Of a stretch of DNA of 64,000 bases, positions 9,641 to 17,733 are shown piece after piece. The notes under the pieces were generated by a model that saw nothing but the letters and a program-made list of their open reading frames with translations, did no database searches and had not been told where the DNA came from. The position numbers and the translations under genes are program-made. The first letter of the stretch is position 1, and every line of letters starts with the position of its first letter. The stretch spans positions 42,749-106,748 of the forward strand of contig CAZUMJ010000006.1 of the NCBI GenBank assembly GCA_964621605.1, given 5' to 3'. The stretch is from CAZUMJ01 sp964621605 (GTDB taxonomy: Bacteria > Actinomycetota > Acidimicrobiia > Acidimicrobiales > Iamiaceae).

Positions 9641-9870
9641 CTACGACGGGCTCAGGAATCTTCCTGGCCGGGGGTTGAGGTGACAGGTCCCCGCTGGGAT
9701 GGGGTGGCACGGGCTGCCCCATCGGGTACTCACGGGGGAGATGCGGGACAGGGCGACCGCGGCAAGAAGCACGACGAACCCAGCGAACACACCGAGGCTG
9801 CCTGCGACGGGTCCGACCCGCCATGCGACTGTTCGGGATCGGAGGCTTCGGACTGGCCGCGACATCACGA

Positions 9871-9946
9871 TGGAGCCCGAGAAGGGAATCGAACCCTTGA
9901 CCTACGCTTTACGAGAGCGTCGCTCTGCCGACTGAGCTACTCGGGC
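9871..9946 (-). tRNA. tRNA-Thr (anticodon CGT)
   Basis: Read on the minus strand, 76 bases fold into a full cloverleaf: a 7-bp acceptor stem GCCCGAG/CTCGGGC, D-arm GCTC-loop-GAGC, anticodon stem ACGCT/AGCGT around the loop CTCGTAA (anticodon CGT, reading ACG), and T-arm AAGGG-TTCGATT-CCCTT. The 3' CCA is encoded (9873-9871). Confidence 0.97.
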
Positions 9947-10051
9947 ACGGCCCGGGACGCGCCCGGGTGGTGGAGGTGTAAGCCTGCCACACCGGCGACA
10001 TCCGCCGAAACGTCGCCCGCCCCCACCGCCCCCATCCCCCACGAGGCCCCC

Positions 10052-10858
10052 GTGACCGACCACTACCAGGATTTCACGCACCTGCGCTTCGATCGTCCCG
10101 CCGACGGGGTGCTGCAGATCACCCTCGACGCCCCGGGGCTCAACGCCGTCGACCACCACGTGCACCGCGAGCTCGCCGACGTGTGGCTCGCCGTCGACCG
10201 CGACCCCGCGACGCGCGTCGCGGTCCTGCGCGGCGCCGGCAAGGCGTTCTCCGCCGGCGGGAGCTTCGAGCTGATCGACTCGATCATCGACGACGAAGCA
10301 ACCCGCCTGCGGGTCCTGCGCGAAGCCCGCGACCTCGTGCACAACGTGATCGACTGCTCGAAGCCGATCGTGTCCGCCGTGCACGGCCCCGCCGTCGGTG
10401 CCGGGCTCGTGGCCGCCCTGCTGGCGGACGTGTCGGTCGTGGGTCGCACCTCCCGCATCATCGACGGCCACACCAGGCTCGGCGTCACCGCAGGCGACCA
10501 CGCCGCCATCTGCTGGCCGCTGCTGTGCGGCATGGCGAAGGCCAAGTACTACCTGTTGACGTGTGAGACCCTCACCGGCGAGGAGGCGGAGCGCATCGGG
10601 CTGGTGTCGCGGTGCGTCGACGACGACCAGGTGCACGCCACCGCCCTCGAGATCGCGACCACGCTCGCCCAGGGCGCACAGGCGGCGATCCGTTGGACGA
10701 AGCACACCCTGAACCACTGGTACCGCGCACAAGGCGCCGTGTTCGACGCGTCGCTCGCGTATGAGTTCCTCGGCTTCACCGGCAGCGACGCCCGCGAAGG
10801 CCTCGCGTCGCACCGCGAGAAGCGACCGCCCACCTTCACGGGCCCCACGAGCGAGTAG
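10052..10858 (+). CDS. Enoyl-CoA hydratase/isomerase family protein
   Basis: A 268-residue crotonase-superfamily protein. The oxyanion-hole stretches are [13 protein letters not shown] and [16 protein letters not shown], and the C-terminal helix region [23 protein letters not shown] is typical. The usual second catalytic Glu region reads [13 protein letters not shown], with Asp-His in place of the classical Glu, so the exact reaction (hydration, isomerisation or other) is open. I start it at GTG 10052 behind a GAGG; the frame is open further upstream but runs through the tRNA gene on the other strand. It is followed four bases later by the YjbR-like gene. Confidence 0.88.
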   Translation: MTDHYQDFTHLRFDRPADGVLQITLDAPGLNAVDHHVHRELADVWLAVDRDPATRVAVLRGAGKAFSAGGSFELIDSIIDDEATRLRVLREARDLVHNVIDCSKPIVSAVHGPAVGAGLVAALLADVSVVGRTSRIIDGHTRLGVTAGDHAAICWPLLCGMAKAKYYLLTCETLTGEEAERIGLVSRCVDDDQVHATALEIATTLAQGAQAAIRWTKHTLNHWYRAQGAVFDASLAYEFLGFTGSDAREGLASHREKRPPTFTGPTSE

Positions 10859-10862
10859 CGCG

Positions 10863-11282
10863 ATGCACCCCTCACCCGAGCCGCTTCGCTACACCGCCGA
10901 CGACGTCGACGACGCTCTGCGGCGTGTGCGGGCGATCTGCATGGCGCTCCCGGAGGTGCAGGAACGCCCGAGCCACAGCGCGCCGACGTGGTTCGTGCGA
11001 GGTAAGAAGAGCATCGCGATGTTCCACGACGACCACCACGGCGACGGTCGGCTCGCGCTGTGGTGCGCCGCACCCGTCGGGGTGCAGGCCGAGCTCGTCG
11101 ACGCGGAGCCCGAACGGTTCTTCCTCCCGCCCTACGTCGCACACCGAGGGTGGATCGGCGTGCGACTCGACGTCGACCCCGACTGGGCGGAGATCGCCGG
11201 CATCCTCGCCGACGCGTTCCGGCAGGTGGCGCCGCGCGCGCTGTGCGACGAACTCGACCAGCGCGACGAACAGCACGGCTGA
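10863..11282 (+). CDS. MmcQ/YjbR-like protein
   Basis: A 139-residue protein with the compact CyaY-like fold of the MmcQ/YjbR family: VRAICMALPEVQERPSH, TWFVRGKKSIAMF and a C-terminal helix EIAGILADAFRQVAP. Members are DNA-binding-like proteins of unknown role. The ATG at 10863 lies four bases after the stop of the enoyl-CoA hydratase-like gene, so they form a pair. Confidence 0.85.
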   Translation: MHPSPEPLRYTADDVDDALRRVRAICMALPEVQERPSHSAPTWFVRGKKSIAMFHDDHHGDGRLALWCAAPVGVQAELVDAEPERFFLPPYVAHRGWIGVRLDVDPDWAEIAGILADAFRQVAPRALCDELDQRDEQHG

Positions 11283-11384
11283 AGCGGGACCGCGCCCCGC
11301 GTGTGGGCTCAGATCGGCCAGCTCGGGACGGGCTGGGGCAAAGCGTGCGACCTCAAACCACGTGCGTCGGCGCGGCCTGCGGGC

Positions 11385-12272
11385 TCAGGCCTGGCTGGAG
11401 AGCCGCGGCAACCCGACGAACAAGGCCTGCAGCCACAGCTCCTCGTTCGGGTTCACCGCCAGCACCTCGGCCGCAGCCTGGATCGCCGCGAGCGCCGCGA
11501 AGGCTGGCTCGGGCCGCGCTGCGCCCGCTGCCTCGTCGCGGTAGATCGCCGCCAGGTTCGCCAGACCGAGCCGAAGCTCATCGGTGCGGAAGCGCCGCAC
11601 GACGCGGTTGTGCGAGGCCACGAGGGCCCGGCGCCGTCCGGCGACGCCCCGCAACCCGTAGCGTTCGGCCTCCTCGTCGAACCGCGTCAGCTCCTCGGCC
11701 TGCAGCGACGCCAGCGGGGCGGCCGCGTCGTCGATCATCGCCCGCAGGTCGTCCGCCTGCGCCGCCGCACGGGCTCCGGTGCCGTCGAGGCGGGAGGGAA
11801 CGGCCCGCCACGCTTCGACTCGGGAGTGCAGGCGCGCGTCCGTGGCCAGCACCCGGGCACGCTCCAGGTCGCCGCCCGCCAACGCCACCACGTCCGCGGC
11901 GTGCGCGGGCTCGACGCCCTCGGCGACGAGCGCGTCGACGAGCACCGCCTCGGCGACCGGTCCGAACTCGACGATCATGCAGCGCGACGCCACAGCCGCG
12001 TGGCCCGGTGGCAGGTGCTCCGCGAGGAGGACGAGCACCGTGCGCGGCGGCGGCTCCTCGATCGTCTTGAGGAGCGACCCGACCGCNNNNNNNNNNNNNN
12101 NNNNNNNNNNNNNNNNNNNNNNNNNNNNNNNNNNNNNNNNNNNNNNNNNNNNNNNNNNNNNNNNNNNNNNNNNNNNNNNNNNNNNNTGCTCGACTGCCGC
12201 GTGCAGCCGCGCGACCGCCGTGTCCTGTCCGACGACCGCGTCCCAACCGAGCGGCGTCAGGGTGTCAACCAT
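11385..12272 (-). CDS. holB: DNA polymerase III delta' subunit, interrupted by an assembly gap
   Basis: The product is the clamp-loader delta' subunit. The N-terminus has WDAVVGQDTAVARLHAAVE, and after the gap comes LLKTIEEPPPRTVLVLLAEH with the SRC motif (VASRCMIVEF). The C-terminal half is helical, as in the delta' collar domain. A run of 100 N covers the part expected to hold the Walker A region and the zinc-binding Cys cluster. In family members LLKTIEEPP lies near residue 125; here it would be at about 67, so the true gap is probably longer than 100 bases. The start overlaps the end of tmk by eight bases. The tmk-holB order is common in actinobacteria. Confidence 0.9.
   Translation of the reverse strand: MVDTLTPLGWDAVVGQDTAVARLHAAVEXXXXXXXXXXXXXXXXXXXXXXXXXXXXXXXXXXAVGSLLKTIEEPPPRTVLVLLAEHLPPGHAAVASRCMIVEFGPVAEAVLVDALVAEGVEPAHAADVVALAGGDLERARVLATDARLHSRVEAWRAVPSRLDGTGARAAAQADDLRAMIDDAAAPLASLQAEELTRFDEEAERYGLRGVAGRRRALVASHNRVVRRFRTDELRLGLANLAAIYRDEAAGAARPEPAFAALAAIQAAAEVLAVNPNEELWLQALFVGLPRLSSQA
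12087..12186. other. Assembly gap of 100 N
   Basis: Exactly 100 undetermined bases lie inside holB. A round 100 is usually a scaffolding placeholder and says nothing about the true length. That the reading frame stays open across it is chance or placeholder effect. Confidence 0.98.
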
Positions 12273-12885
12273 CGAGCGATCCTTGCAGGCCCAGGCGGCT
12301 CACGACGGCGGCGCGGACCACGGCCGCGACCTCGGCGACCGGTGCCGACCCGTCGAGCACAAGCCAGCGGTCAGGGTCCGCGGCGGCAAGCGCGCGGAAC
12401 CCCTCCTGGACGGCGTCATGGAAGGCGGCCCCCGCCGACTCGAGTCGGTCGAGCACCCCACCGAGGCGCGACGCCGCCACCTCCGGCGTGACCTCGAGCA
12501 GCACGACCAGGTCGGGCTCTCGCCCCGCCGTCGCCCACGTCGACACCTGCGCCAGCTCGGCCACCGGCAGGCCCCGCCCGTACCCCTGGTACGCGAGCGT
12601 CGACCCGCTGAACCGGTCGGACACGACGTGTCGCCCGGCGCGCAACGCCGGCTCGATCACGCGAGCGGTGTGCTCGGCACGAGCCGCGATCATCAGCAAC
12701 GCCTCGGTGCGGGCGTCCAGGTCGCCCGTGGCGGGGTCGAGCAGCAAGCTCCTGAGACGCTCCCCGACCACCGTGCCCCCCGGCTCGCGCGTCAGCACCG
12801 CGCCGAGCGCCTCGGCAAGCAGGCGGGCCTGGGTGGACTTCCCGCACGCCTCCCCACCTTCGAAGGCCACGAAGTAGCCGGTCAC
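12265..12885 (-). CDS. tmk: Thymidylate kinase
   Basis: A 206-residue dTMP kinase of normal length, making dTDP from dTMP and ATP. The P-loop is FEGGEACGKST, the DR-containing motif is VVSDRFSGSTLAYQGYGRGL, and LTREPGGTVVGERLR follows the family pattern. The GTG at 12885 shares four bases (GTGA) with the stop of the MFS gene; the frame stays open farther upstream but only inside that gene, so I reject a longer form. The 3' end overlaps holB by eight bases. Confidence 0.96.
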   Translation of the reverse strand: MTGYFVAFEGGEACGKSTQARLLAEALGAVLTREPGGTVVGERLRSLLLDPATGDLDARTEALLMIAARAEHTARVIEPALRAGRHVVSDRFSGSTLAYQGYGRGLPVAELAQVSTWATAGREPDLVVLLEVTPEVAASRLGGVLDRLESAGAAFHDAVQEGFRALAAADPDRWLVLDGSAPVAEVAAVVRAAVVSRLGLQGSLDG

Positions 12886-14372
12886 GCGCCGAGCACCTCC
12901 GCTTCGACGTCTGCGTCGTCGTGGCGTTCGACATGACCACGGAGCGTCCGCACCGACAGCAGCCCGGCGCCGACGATGATCACGCCGGCAAGCCACAAGG
13001 TGAGGCGCACGCCCGGCACCGACACCTGCAGCCCCGCCACGCCGACCCGCGAGTGCAGGTAGCGCGCCGAGAGGCGGTTGAACAGGCCCGACAACAGCGG
13101 GCCGAGCGCGAACGAGATCAATACGCACAACCGCACCAACGTGTACAGCGCCGAGAAGATGCGCCCCCGCAGCTCGTTTGTGACGCTCTCGTGCAACAGC
13201 GTGAAGCCCACGACGTACACGCCGCCCGCGCACACCCCGACGACCGTCACGAACAACATGGCCATCCACAACACCGACATCGACGCCGCGCCGATCAGCG
13301 CCGCGCCGGCGATCAGCACCGACCACGTGAACACACGGGCGTGCGACGCCCGGCGCTGCAGCACCGTGAGGGCCGCCACGCCGAGCGCGACACCGAAGCC
13401 GAGTGCGGTCACCAGCCAACCGAACCCCGCGGTGCCCGACCCGAGCACGACCCGCGAGAACACCGGCCCGAGCGGCACGAGCATCCCCCCGCCGATCAGC
13501 CCCGTGCCCAGCCCGAGCATGACGGCACGCACCACCGGGTTGATGAAGATGAACTGCCAGCCCTCCTTGAGCTCGTGGAAGGCCTGGGTCCAGTCGATGC
13601 CACCCTCGTGCGCGGCCTCGCGTTCACGACGGGTGAGGTGCGGCAAGGCGAGACGCGAGATGAGCAGCGCCGAGCACGCGAACGTCACGACGTCGAAGTA
13701 GAACCCGACCGCCTCCTGGTTGAAGCGAAGGAAGTCGAGCACCTTGATGGCGCTCAGCCAGGTCGCCACCGTGGCGAGGAAGGCGAACAGCGCGGACGCG
13801 ATCGGGAAGGTGCCGTACGCAGCGAGCAGCGAGAGCGAGTTGACGCTCGTGAGGCGATCCGCCGGAACGAGGTTCGGGACCGACGCCTCCTTGGCCGGCG
13901 ACCACATCAACGTGAAGATCTCCAGCACGATCGACGCCAGCACCAGGCCCCACACGCTGTCGAGGAACGGCAAGGCGGCGAGCGTGGCTGCCCGCCCGAG
14001 GTCGCAGACGACCATCACCTTCTTGCGGTCCCAGCGGTCGACGAGCACGCCGCCGACCGACGCGAGGAAGAAGCCCGGGGCGATGCGGGCTGCCATCACG
14101 ACGCTCACCGCAGCTTCGGGCGATCCGGCACCGACCCGGGTGGCGAACGCGGCGATGGCGAGGAAGCCGATCCAGTCACCCGTGGCCGAGACGACCTGCG
14201 CCAACCAGAGTCGGAAGAACTGGCGCGACCCGAACACGCGAGCGATGAAGGCTGCCCGGGTCTCGGGGCCTCCCGGGGTGCCCGCGGACGCGGTGGCGTC
14301 ATCCACCTCCGGTCGCACTTCCCCCGGCACCGCGCCGGGGAACTCCTCGGCCTCCGCCATCGTCTGCGTCAC
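12882..14372 (-). CDS. MFS transporter (MFS_3/EntS-like)
   Basis: A 496-residue membrane protein with about 12 hydrophobic segments after a 45-residue acidic N-terminus. FFRLWLAQVVSATGDWIGFLA and GGVLVDRWDRKKVMVVCDLGR (the loop 2-3 motif) are characteristic of the MFS_3 family of exporters. Substrate unknown. The start is GTG at 14372, overlapping the topA stop, or possibly the in-frame ATG at 14360. The gene lies between topA and tmk with overlaps at both ends, so it is probably co-transcribed with them. Confidence 0.9.
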   Translation of the reverse strand: MTQTMAEAEEFPGAVPGEVRPEVDDATASAGTPGGPETRAAFIARVFGSRQFFRLWLAQVVSATGDWIGFLAIAAFATRVGAGSPEAAVSVVMAARIAPGFFLASVGGVLVDRWDRKKVMVVCDLGRAATLAALPFLDSVWGLVLASIVLEIFTLMWSPAKEASVPNLVPADRLTSVNSLSLLAAYGTFPIASALFAFLATVATWLSAIKVLDFLRFNQEAVGFYFDVVTFACSALLISRLALPHLTRREREAAHEGGIDWTQAFHELKEGWQFIFINPVVRAVMLGLGTGLIGGGMLVPLGPVFSRVVLGSGTAGFGWLVTALGFGVALGVAALTVLQRRASHARVFTWSVLIAGAALIGAASMSVLWMAMLFVTVVGVCAGGVYVVGFTLLHESVTNELRGRIFSALYTLVRLCVLISFALGPLLSGLFNRLSARYLHSRVGVAGLQVSVPGVRLTLWLAGVIIVGAGLLSVRTLRGHVERHDDADVEAEVLGA

Positions 14373-17137
14373 CCGACGTCGGGAGCGCCGCCGTCGGGAG
14401 CACCTGCCTCGCTCGCGGCGGTCTTCTTCGCGGCGGCCTTCTTCGCCGCAGCCTTCTTGGCGGGTGCCTTCTTCGCCGCAGCCTTCTTGGCGGGTGCCTT
14501 CTTCGCCGCAGCCTTCTTGGCGGGCGTCTTCTTCGCCGCGACCTTCTTGGCAGGGGCCTTCTTGGCGCCGCGCTTCTTCGCGGGACCACGCTCTCGACGG
14601 TCGGCCAACAACTCGGCGGCACGCTCGTCGGTCAACTCCTCGACGCTGTCGCCCTTGCGCAGCGACGCGTTGGTCTCGCCGTCGGTGACGTACGGCCCGA
14701 ACCGCCCGTCCTTCACCACCATCGGCTTGCCGCTGACCGGGTCGGCACCCAGCTCGCGCAACGGCGCCGCGCTCGACTGCCCTCGGCGACGCTTCGGTTC
14801 GGCCAGGATGCGCAACGCGTCTTCGAGCGTGACGGTGAACAGCTGTGCCTCGGTGTCGATGCTGCGGCTGTCGGTGCCCTTCTTGATGTACGGGCCGTAC
14901 CGGCCGTTCTGCGCGGTGATCTCGACGCCGTCGGCCGGGTCGACCCCCACCACCCGCGGGAGCGACAGGAGCCGCAGCGCCTCATCCAGGGTGACCGTCG
15001 ACAAGGTCATGTCCTTGAACAGCGACGCCGTGCGCGGCTTCTCCTTCGAGCCCGCCACGACCTCGCCGAGCTGCACGTACGGCCCGAACCGACCCGCCTT
15101 GGCGAACACCACGAGACCCGTCTCGGGATCGGTGCCGAGCTCGGTGTCGCCGCTCGGCGCGGCGAGCAGTTCGAGCGCGCGCTCGACGGTCAGCTCGTCG
15201 GGAGCGATGTCCTCGGGCACCGAGCAGGTGTCGTCGCCCCGCTTGATGTACGGCCCGTACTTGCCGGGCTTGACCACCACCGGGACCCCATCCGCGTCCG
15301 CGCCGAGCAGGATGGTGTTGACCGCCGCCGCGTCGATCGACTCGGGGGCGGTGTCGACGAGGTGCTTCAGGCCCGGTCCGGTCTTGGCGGACCCTGCCGA
15401 CACCGCACGCCCCTCGGCATCGGTGTCGCCGAACCAGAACCCCTGCAGCCACGGTTCGCGCTCGAGCCGGCGCGCCGCGATCTCGTCGAGGTCGTCCTCC
15501 ATGCGGGCGGTGAAGGCGTAGTCGACAAGGTCGGTGAAGTGCTGTTCGAGCACGTTGATGACCGCGAAGGCCGTCCACGTCGGGACGAGCGCCGTGCCCT
15601 TCTTCCAGACGTAGCCGCGGTCCTGGATCGTCTGCATGATCGACGCGTAGGTGGAAGGTCGCCCGATGCCGAGCTCTTCGAGACGCTTCACGAGCGACGC
15701 CTCGGTGTAGCGCGCCGGCGGCGACGTGCTGTGCCCTTTCGCCTCGAGCTCCGGTGCGGGCAACGCGTCGCCCTCGGCCAACGAGGGCAGCAGCGTCTCG
15801 CGGTCGTCGAGCTGCGCGTCGGGATCGTCGGACCCCTCGACGTACGCGCGCAGGAATCCGGGGAAGGTGATGGTGCGACCCGACGCGGCGAACGTGGCCT
15901 CGGTGCCACCCGCACGCGCAGCGATGCGCACCGACACGCTGCGGCCCGTGGCGTCCTCCATCTGCGAGGCGACGGTGCGCTTCCAGATGAGGTCGTAGAG
16001 GCGCAGGTCGTTGCCTGACAGCTCACGCGCGAGTGAGTCGGGGGTGCGGAACGAATCGCCCGCGGGGCGGATCGCCTCGTGGGCCTCCTGGGCGTTCTTG
16101 ACCTTGCGGCTGTACACCCGAGGCGACGCGGGAAGGTACGCGTCGCCGTAGAGCTCACGCACCTGACGACGAGCCGCGGCGATCGCCGTCTCCGACAGGT
16201 TCGTCGAGTCGGTGCGCATGTAGGTGATGTAGCCACGCTCGTAGAGGCCCTGTGCGACACGCATCACCTGGGCCGCGCTGAGGCGCAGCTTGCGGCCACC
16301 CTCCTGCTGGAGCGTGGAGGTCATGAACGGGGCCTTCGGGCGGGACGTGAACGGCTTCTCCTCCACCGACCGCACCGTGAACGAGGCACCTGGCGCACGC
16401 AGCTGCTCCGCGAGCGCGAGAGCGCGCGTCTCGTCGAGCACCGCCACCTCGGCCGACGTCGCCTGCCCCGAGGCATCGAAGTCGCGGCCCGACGCGACGC
16501 GCCGTCCGTCGAGGGCGACGAGCGTGGCGGTGAAGCCAGGGTCGGTCGGGAACGCCGCGTCGAGGTCCCAGTAGCCGGCGGTCACGAACGCCATGCGCTC
16601 GCGCTCGCGCTCCACGACGAGCCGCACCGCGGGGCTCTGCACCCGGCCGGCCGACAGCCCACCGTTCACCTTGCGCCACAGCACGCCCGAGACGGGGTAG
16701 CCGAACAGGCGGTCGACGATGCGGCGCGTCTCCTGCGCGTCGACGAGGCCGTAGTCGATGTCTCGCCATTCCTCGACCGCGTGCTCGATGGCCTGCGGCG
16801 TGATCTCGTGGAAGACCATGCGCTTCACCGGGACGGTGGGCTTCAGCTCCTCGAGCAGGTGCCACGATATGGCCTCGCCCTCACGATCCTCATCTGTCGC
16901 GAGGTACAGCTCGGACGCATCCTTGAGGGCTTTGCGCAGGTCGCGCAGCACGTCCTTCTTGTTGGCGTACACCTCGTAGGTGGGCTTGAAGCCGTTGTCG
17001 ATGTCGACCGCGAGGCCCTTGGGGATCAGGTCACGGATGTGACCGACGGACGACAAGACGGTGTAGTCGCGGCCGAGGAACCCCGCGATCGTGCGGGCCT
17101 TGGCGGGCGACTCGACGATGACGAGCGGCTTGGGCAC
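14369..17137 (-). CDS. topA: DNA topoisomerase I
   Basis: A 922-residue type IA topoisomerase that relaxes negative supercoils. The TOPRIM part has LVIVESPAKARTI and the acidic ATDEDREGEAISWH; the catalytic Tyr is Tyr306 in YITYMRTDST. Several repeated C-terminal topo-DNA-binding units follow, each with FGPYV or YGPYIK-type cores. As in many actinobacteria there are no zinc-finger Cys clusters; instead the last 70 residues are a Lys-Ala-Pro tail resembling histone H1, encoded by 30-base repeats. The start is GTG at 17137. Downstream genes overlap, starting with the MFS transporter. Confidence 0.97.
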   Translation of the reverse strand: MPKPLVIVESPAKARTIAGFLGRDYTVLSSVGHIRDLIPKGLAVDIDNGFKPTYEVYANKKDVLRDLRKALKDASELYLATDEDREGEAISWHLLEELKPTVPVKRMVFHEITPQAIEHAVEEWRDIDYGLVDAQETRRIVDRLFGYPVSGVLWRKVNGGLSAGRVQSPAVRLVVERERERMAFVTAGYWDLDAAFPTDPGFTATLVALDGRRVASGRDFDASGQATSAEVAVLDETRALALAEQLRAPGASFTVRSVEEKPFTSRPKAPFMTSTLQQEGGRKLRLSAAQVMRVAQGLYERGYITYMRTDSTNLSETAIAAARRQVRELYGDAYLPASPRVYSRKVKNAQEAHEAIRPAGDSFRTPDSLARELSGNDLRLYDLIWKRTVASQMEDATGRSVSVRIAARAGGTEATFAASGRTITFPGFLRAYVEGSDDPDAQLDDRETLLPSLAEGDALPAPELEAKGHSTSPPARYTEASLVKRLEELGIGRPSTYASIMQTIQDRGYVWKKGTALVPTWTAFAVINVLEQHFTDLVDYAFTARMEDDLDEIAARRLEREPWLQGFWFGDTDAEGRAVSAGSAKTGPGLKHLVDTAPESIDAAAVNTILLGADADGVPVVVKPGKYGPYIKRGDDTCSVPEDIAPDELTVERALELLAAPSGDTELGTDPETGLVVFAKAGRFGPYVQLGEVVAGSKEKPRTASLFKDMTLSTVTLDEALRLLSLPRVVGVDPADGVEITAQNGRYGPYIKKGTDSRSIDTEAQLFTVTLEDALRILAEPKRRRGQSSAAPLRELGADPVSGKPMVVKDGRFGPYVTDGETNASLRKGDSVEELTDERAAELLADRRERGPAKKRGAKKAPAKKVAAKKTPAKKAAAKKAPAKKAAAKKAPAKKAAAKKAAAKKTAASEAGAPDGGAPDVG
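14437..14520 (-). repeat. 30-base tandem repeat encoding the Lys/Ala tail of TopA
   Basis: Two exact 30-base units (14461-14490 and 14491-14520) and a preceding partial unit (from about 14437) encode the ten-residue repeat AAKKAPAKKA. The repeat is in frame, so copy number changes the length of the basic tail only. Confidence 0.85.
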
Positions 17138-17250
17138 GGCAGAAGGGTACGGAGGAAACGGCCTCCGATGTCAACATGCCCACTTCGCGGCGCCGCGGCG
17201 GTCGCCCGCGGGCCGAGTGCCTGACACCGCCTGGGAAGGGGTGGAAGGGC

Positions 17251-17667
17251 TCACCAGCCGCTCTCGCCAGGGTGTCCGCGCCCCCGTTTGCGCTCGGCCT
17301 GGCGCCGCTTGTCGTCCAGCCGACGGAGCTGCGACCCCCGCGTGGGACGCGTCGGGCGGCGCGGCGCCTCGACCACGAGCGCATCGCGCAGCCGCGCCGC
17401 GAGGCGCTCCAGCACGAGCAGCCGGTTGCGATGCTGTGACCGCTCCTCGTCGCACGCCAGGCGCACCTCGGGTCCGAGGCGACCGAGCAGGAGGGCACGT
17501 TGGCGCTCGTCGAGCGAAGGCGAGCCCGCCACGTCGAAGCGCACCTCGACGCGGGTGTGGGCACGGTTCGCGTGCTGTCCGCCCGGCCCACCGGACGGCC
17601 CGGTTCGCACGACGATCTCGGCCAACGGGATGCGCAGCGACCGGTTCACCACCAGGTCGTCGCCCAC
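17251..17667 (-). CDS. arfB: Peptidyl-tRNA hydrolase ArfB (GGQ ribosome rescue factor)
   Basis: A 138-residue protein with the release-factor-like GGQ motif in GPSGGPGGQHANRAHTRVEV near residue 30 and a basic C-terminal tail (RRLDDKRRQAERKRGRG). This is the ArfB/YaeJ layout: the tail inserts in the mRNA channel of stalled ribosomes and the GGQ loop hydrolyses the peptidyl-tRNA. It starts with GTG at 17667. It stands alone, 113 bases downstream from the start of topA. Confidence 0.93.
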   Translation of the reverse strand: MGDDLVVNRSLRIPLAEIVVRTGPSGGPGGQHANRAHTRVEVRFDVAGSPSLDERQRALLLGRLGPEVRLACDEERSQHRNRLLVLERLAARLRDALVVEAPRRPTRPTRGSQLRRLDDKRRQAERKRGRGHPGESGW

Positions 17668-17733
17668 GGTGGCCAGGGTAGTAGGGCGTCGATCGCCCCG
17701 GCGCGGGGCGGCTCCCCCCTAGGGTGTCTGCCC

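Noticed and set aside
9641..9868. A 75-codon minus-strand frame after tRNA-Thr with one hydrophobic stretch
   Set aside because: There is no ribosome site, it starts three bases after the tRNA, and its last third has no protein-like pattern. A small membrane protein cannot be excluded.
8592..9946. An integrated element at tRNA-Thr carrying the PIN operon
   Set aside because: The operon lies on the 3' side of the tRNA, as expected for an island, but no repeat of the tRNA 3' end and no integrase is visible in the window.
12265..13419. A longer tmk with an extra 178 N-terminal residues
   Set aside because: The extension lies wholly inside the MFS gene and has no kinase-like sequence; the GTG at 12885 begins the family pattern.
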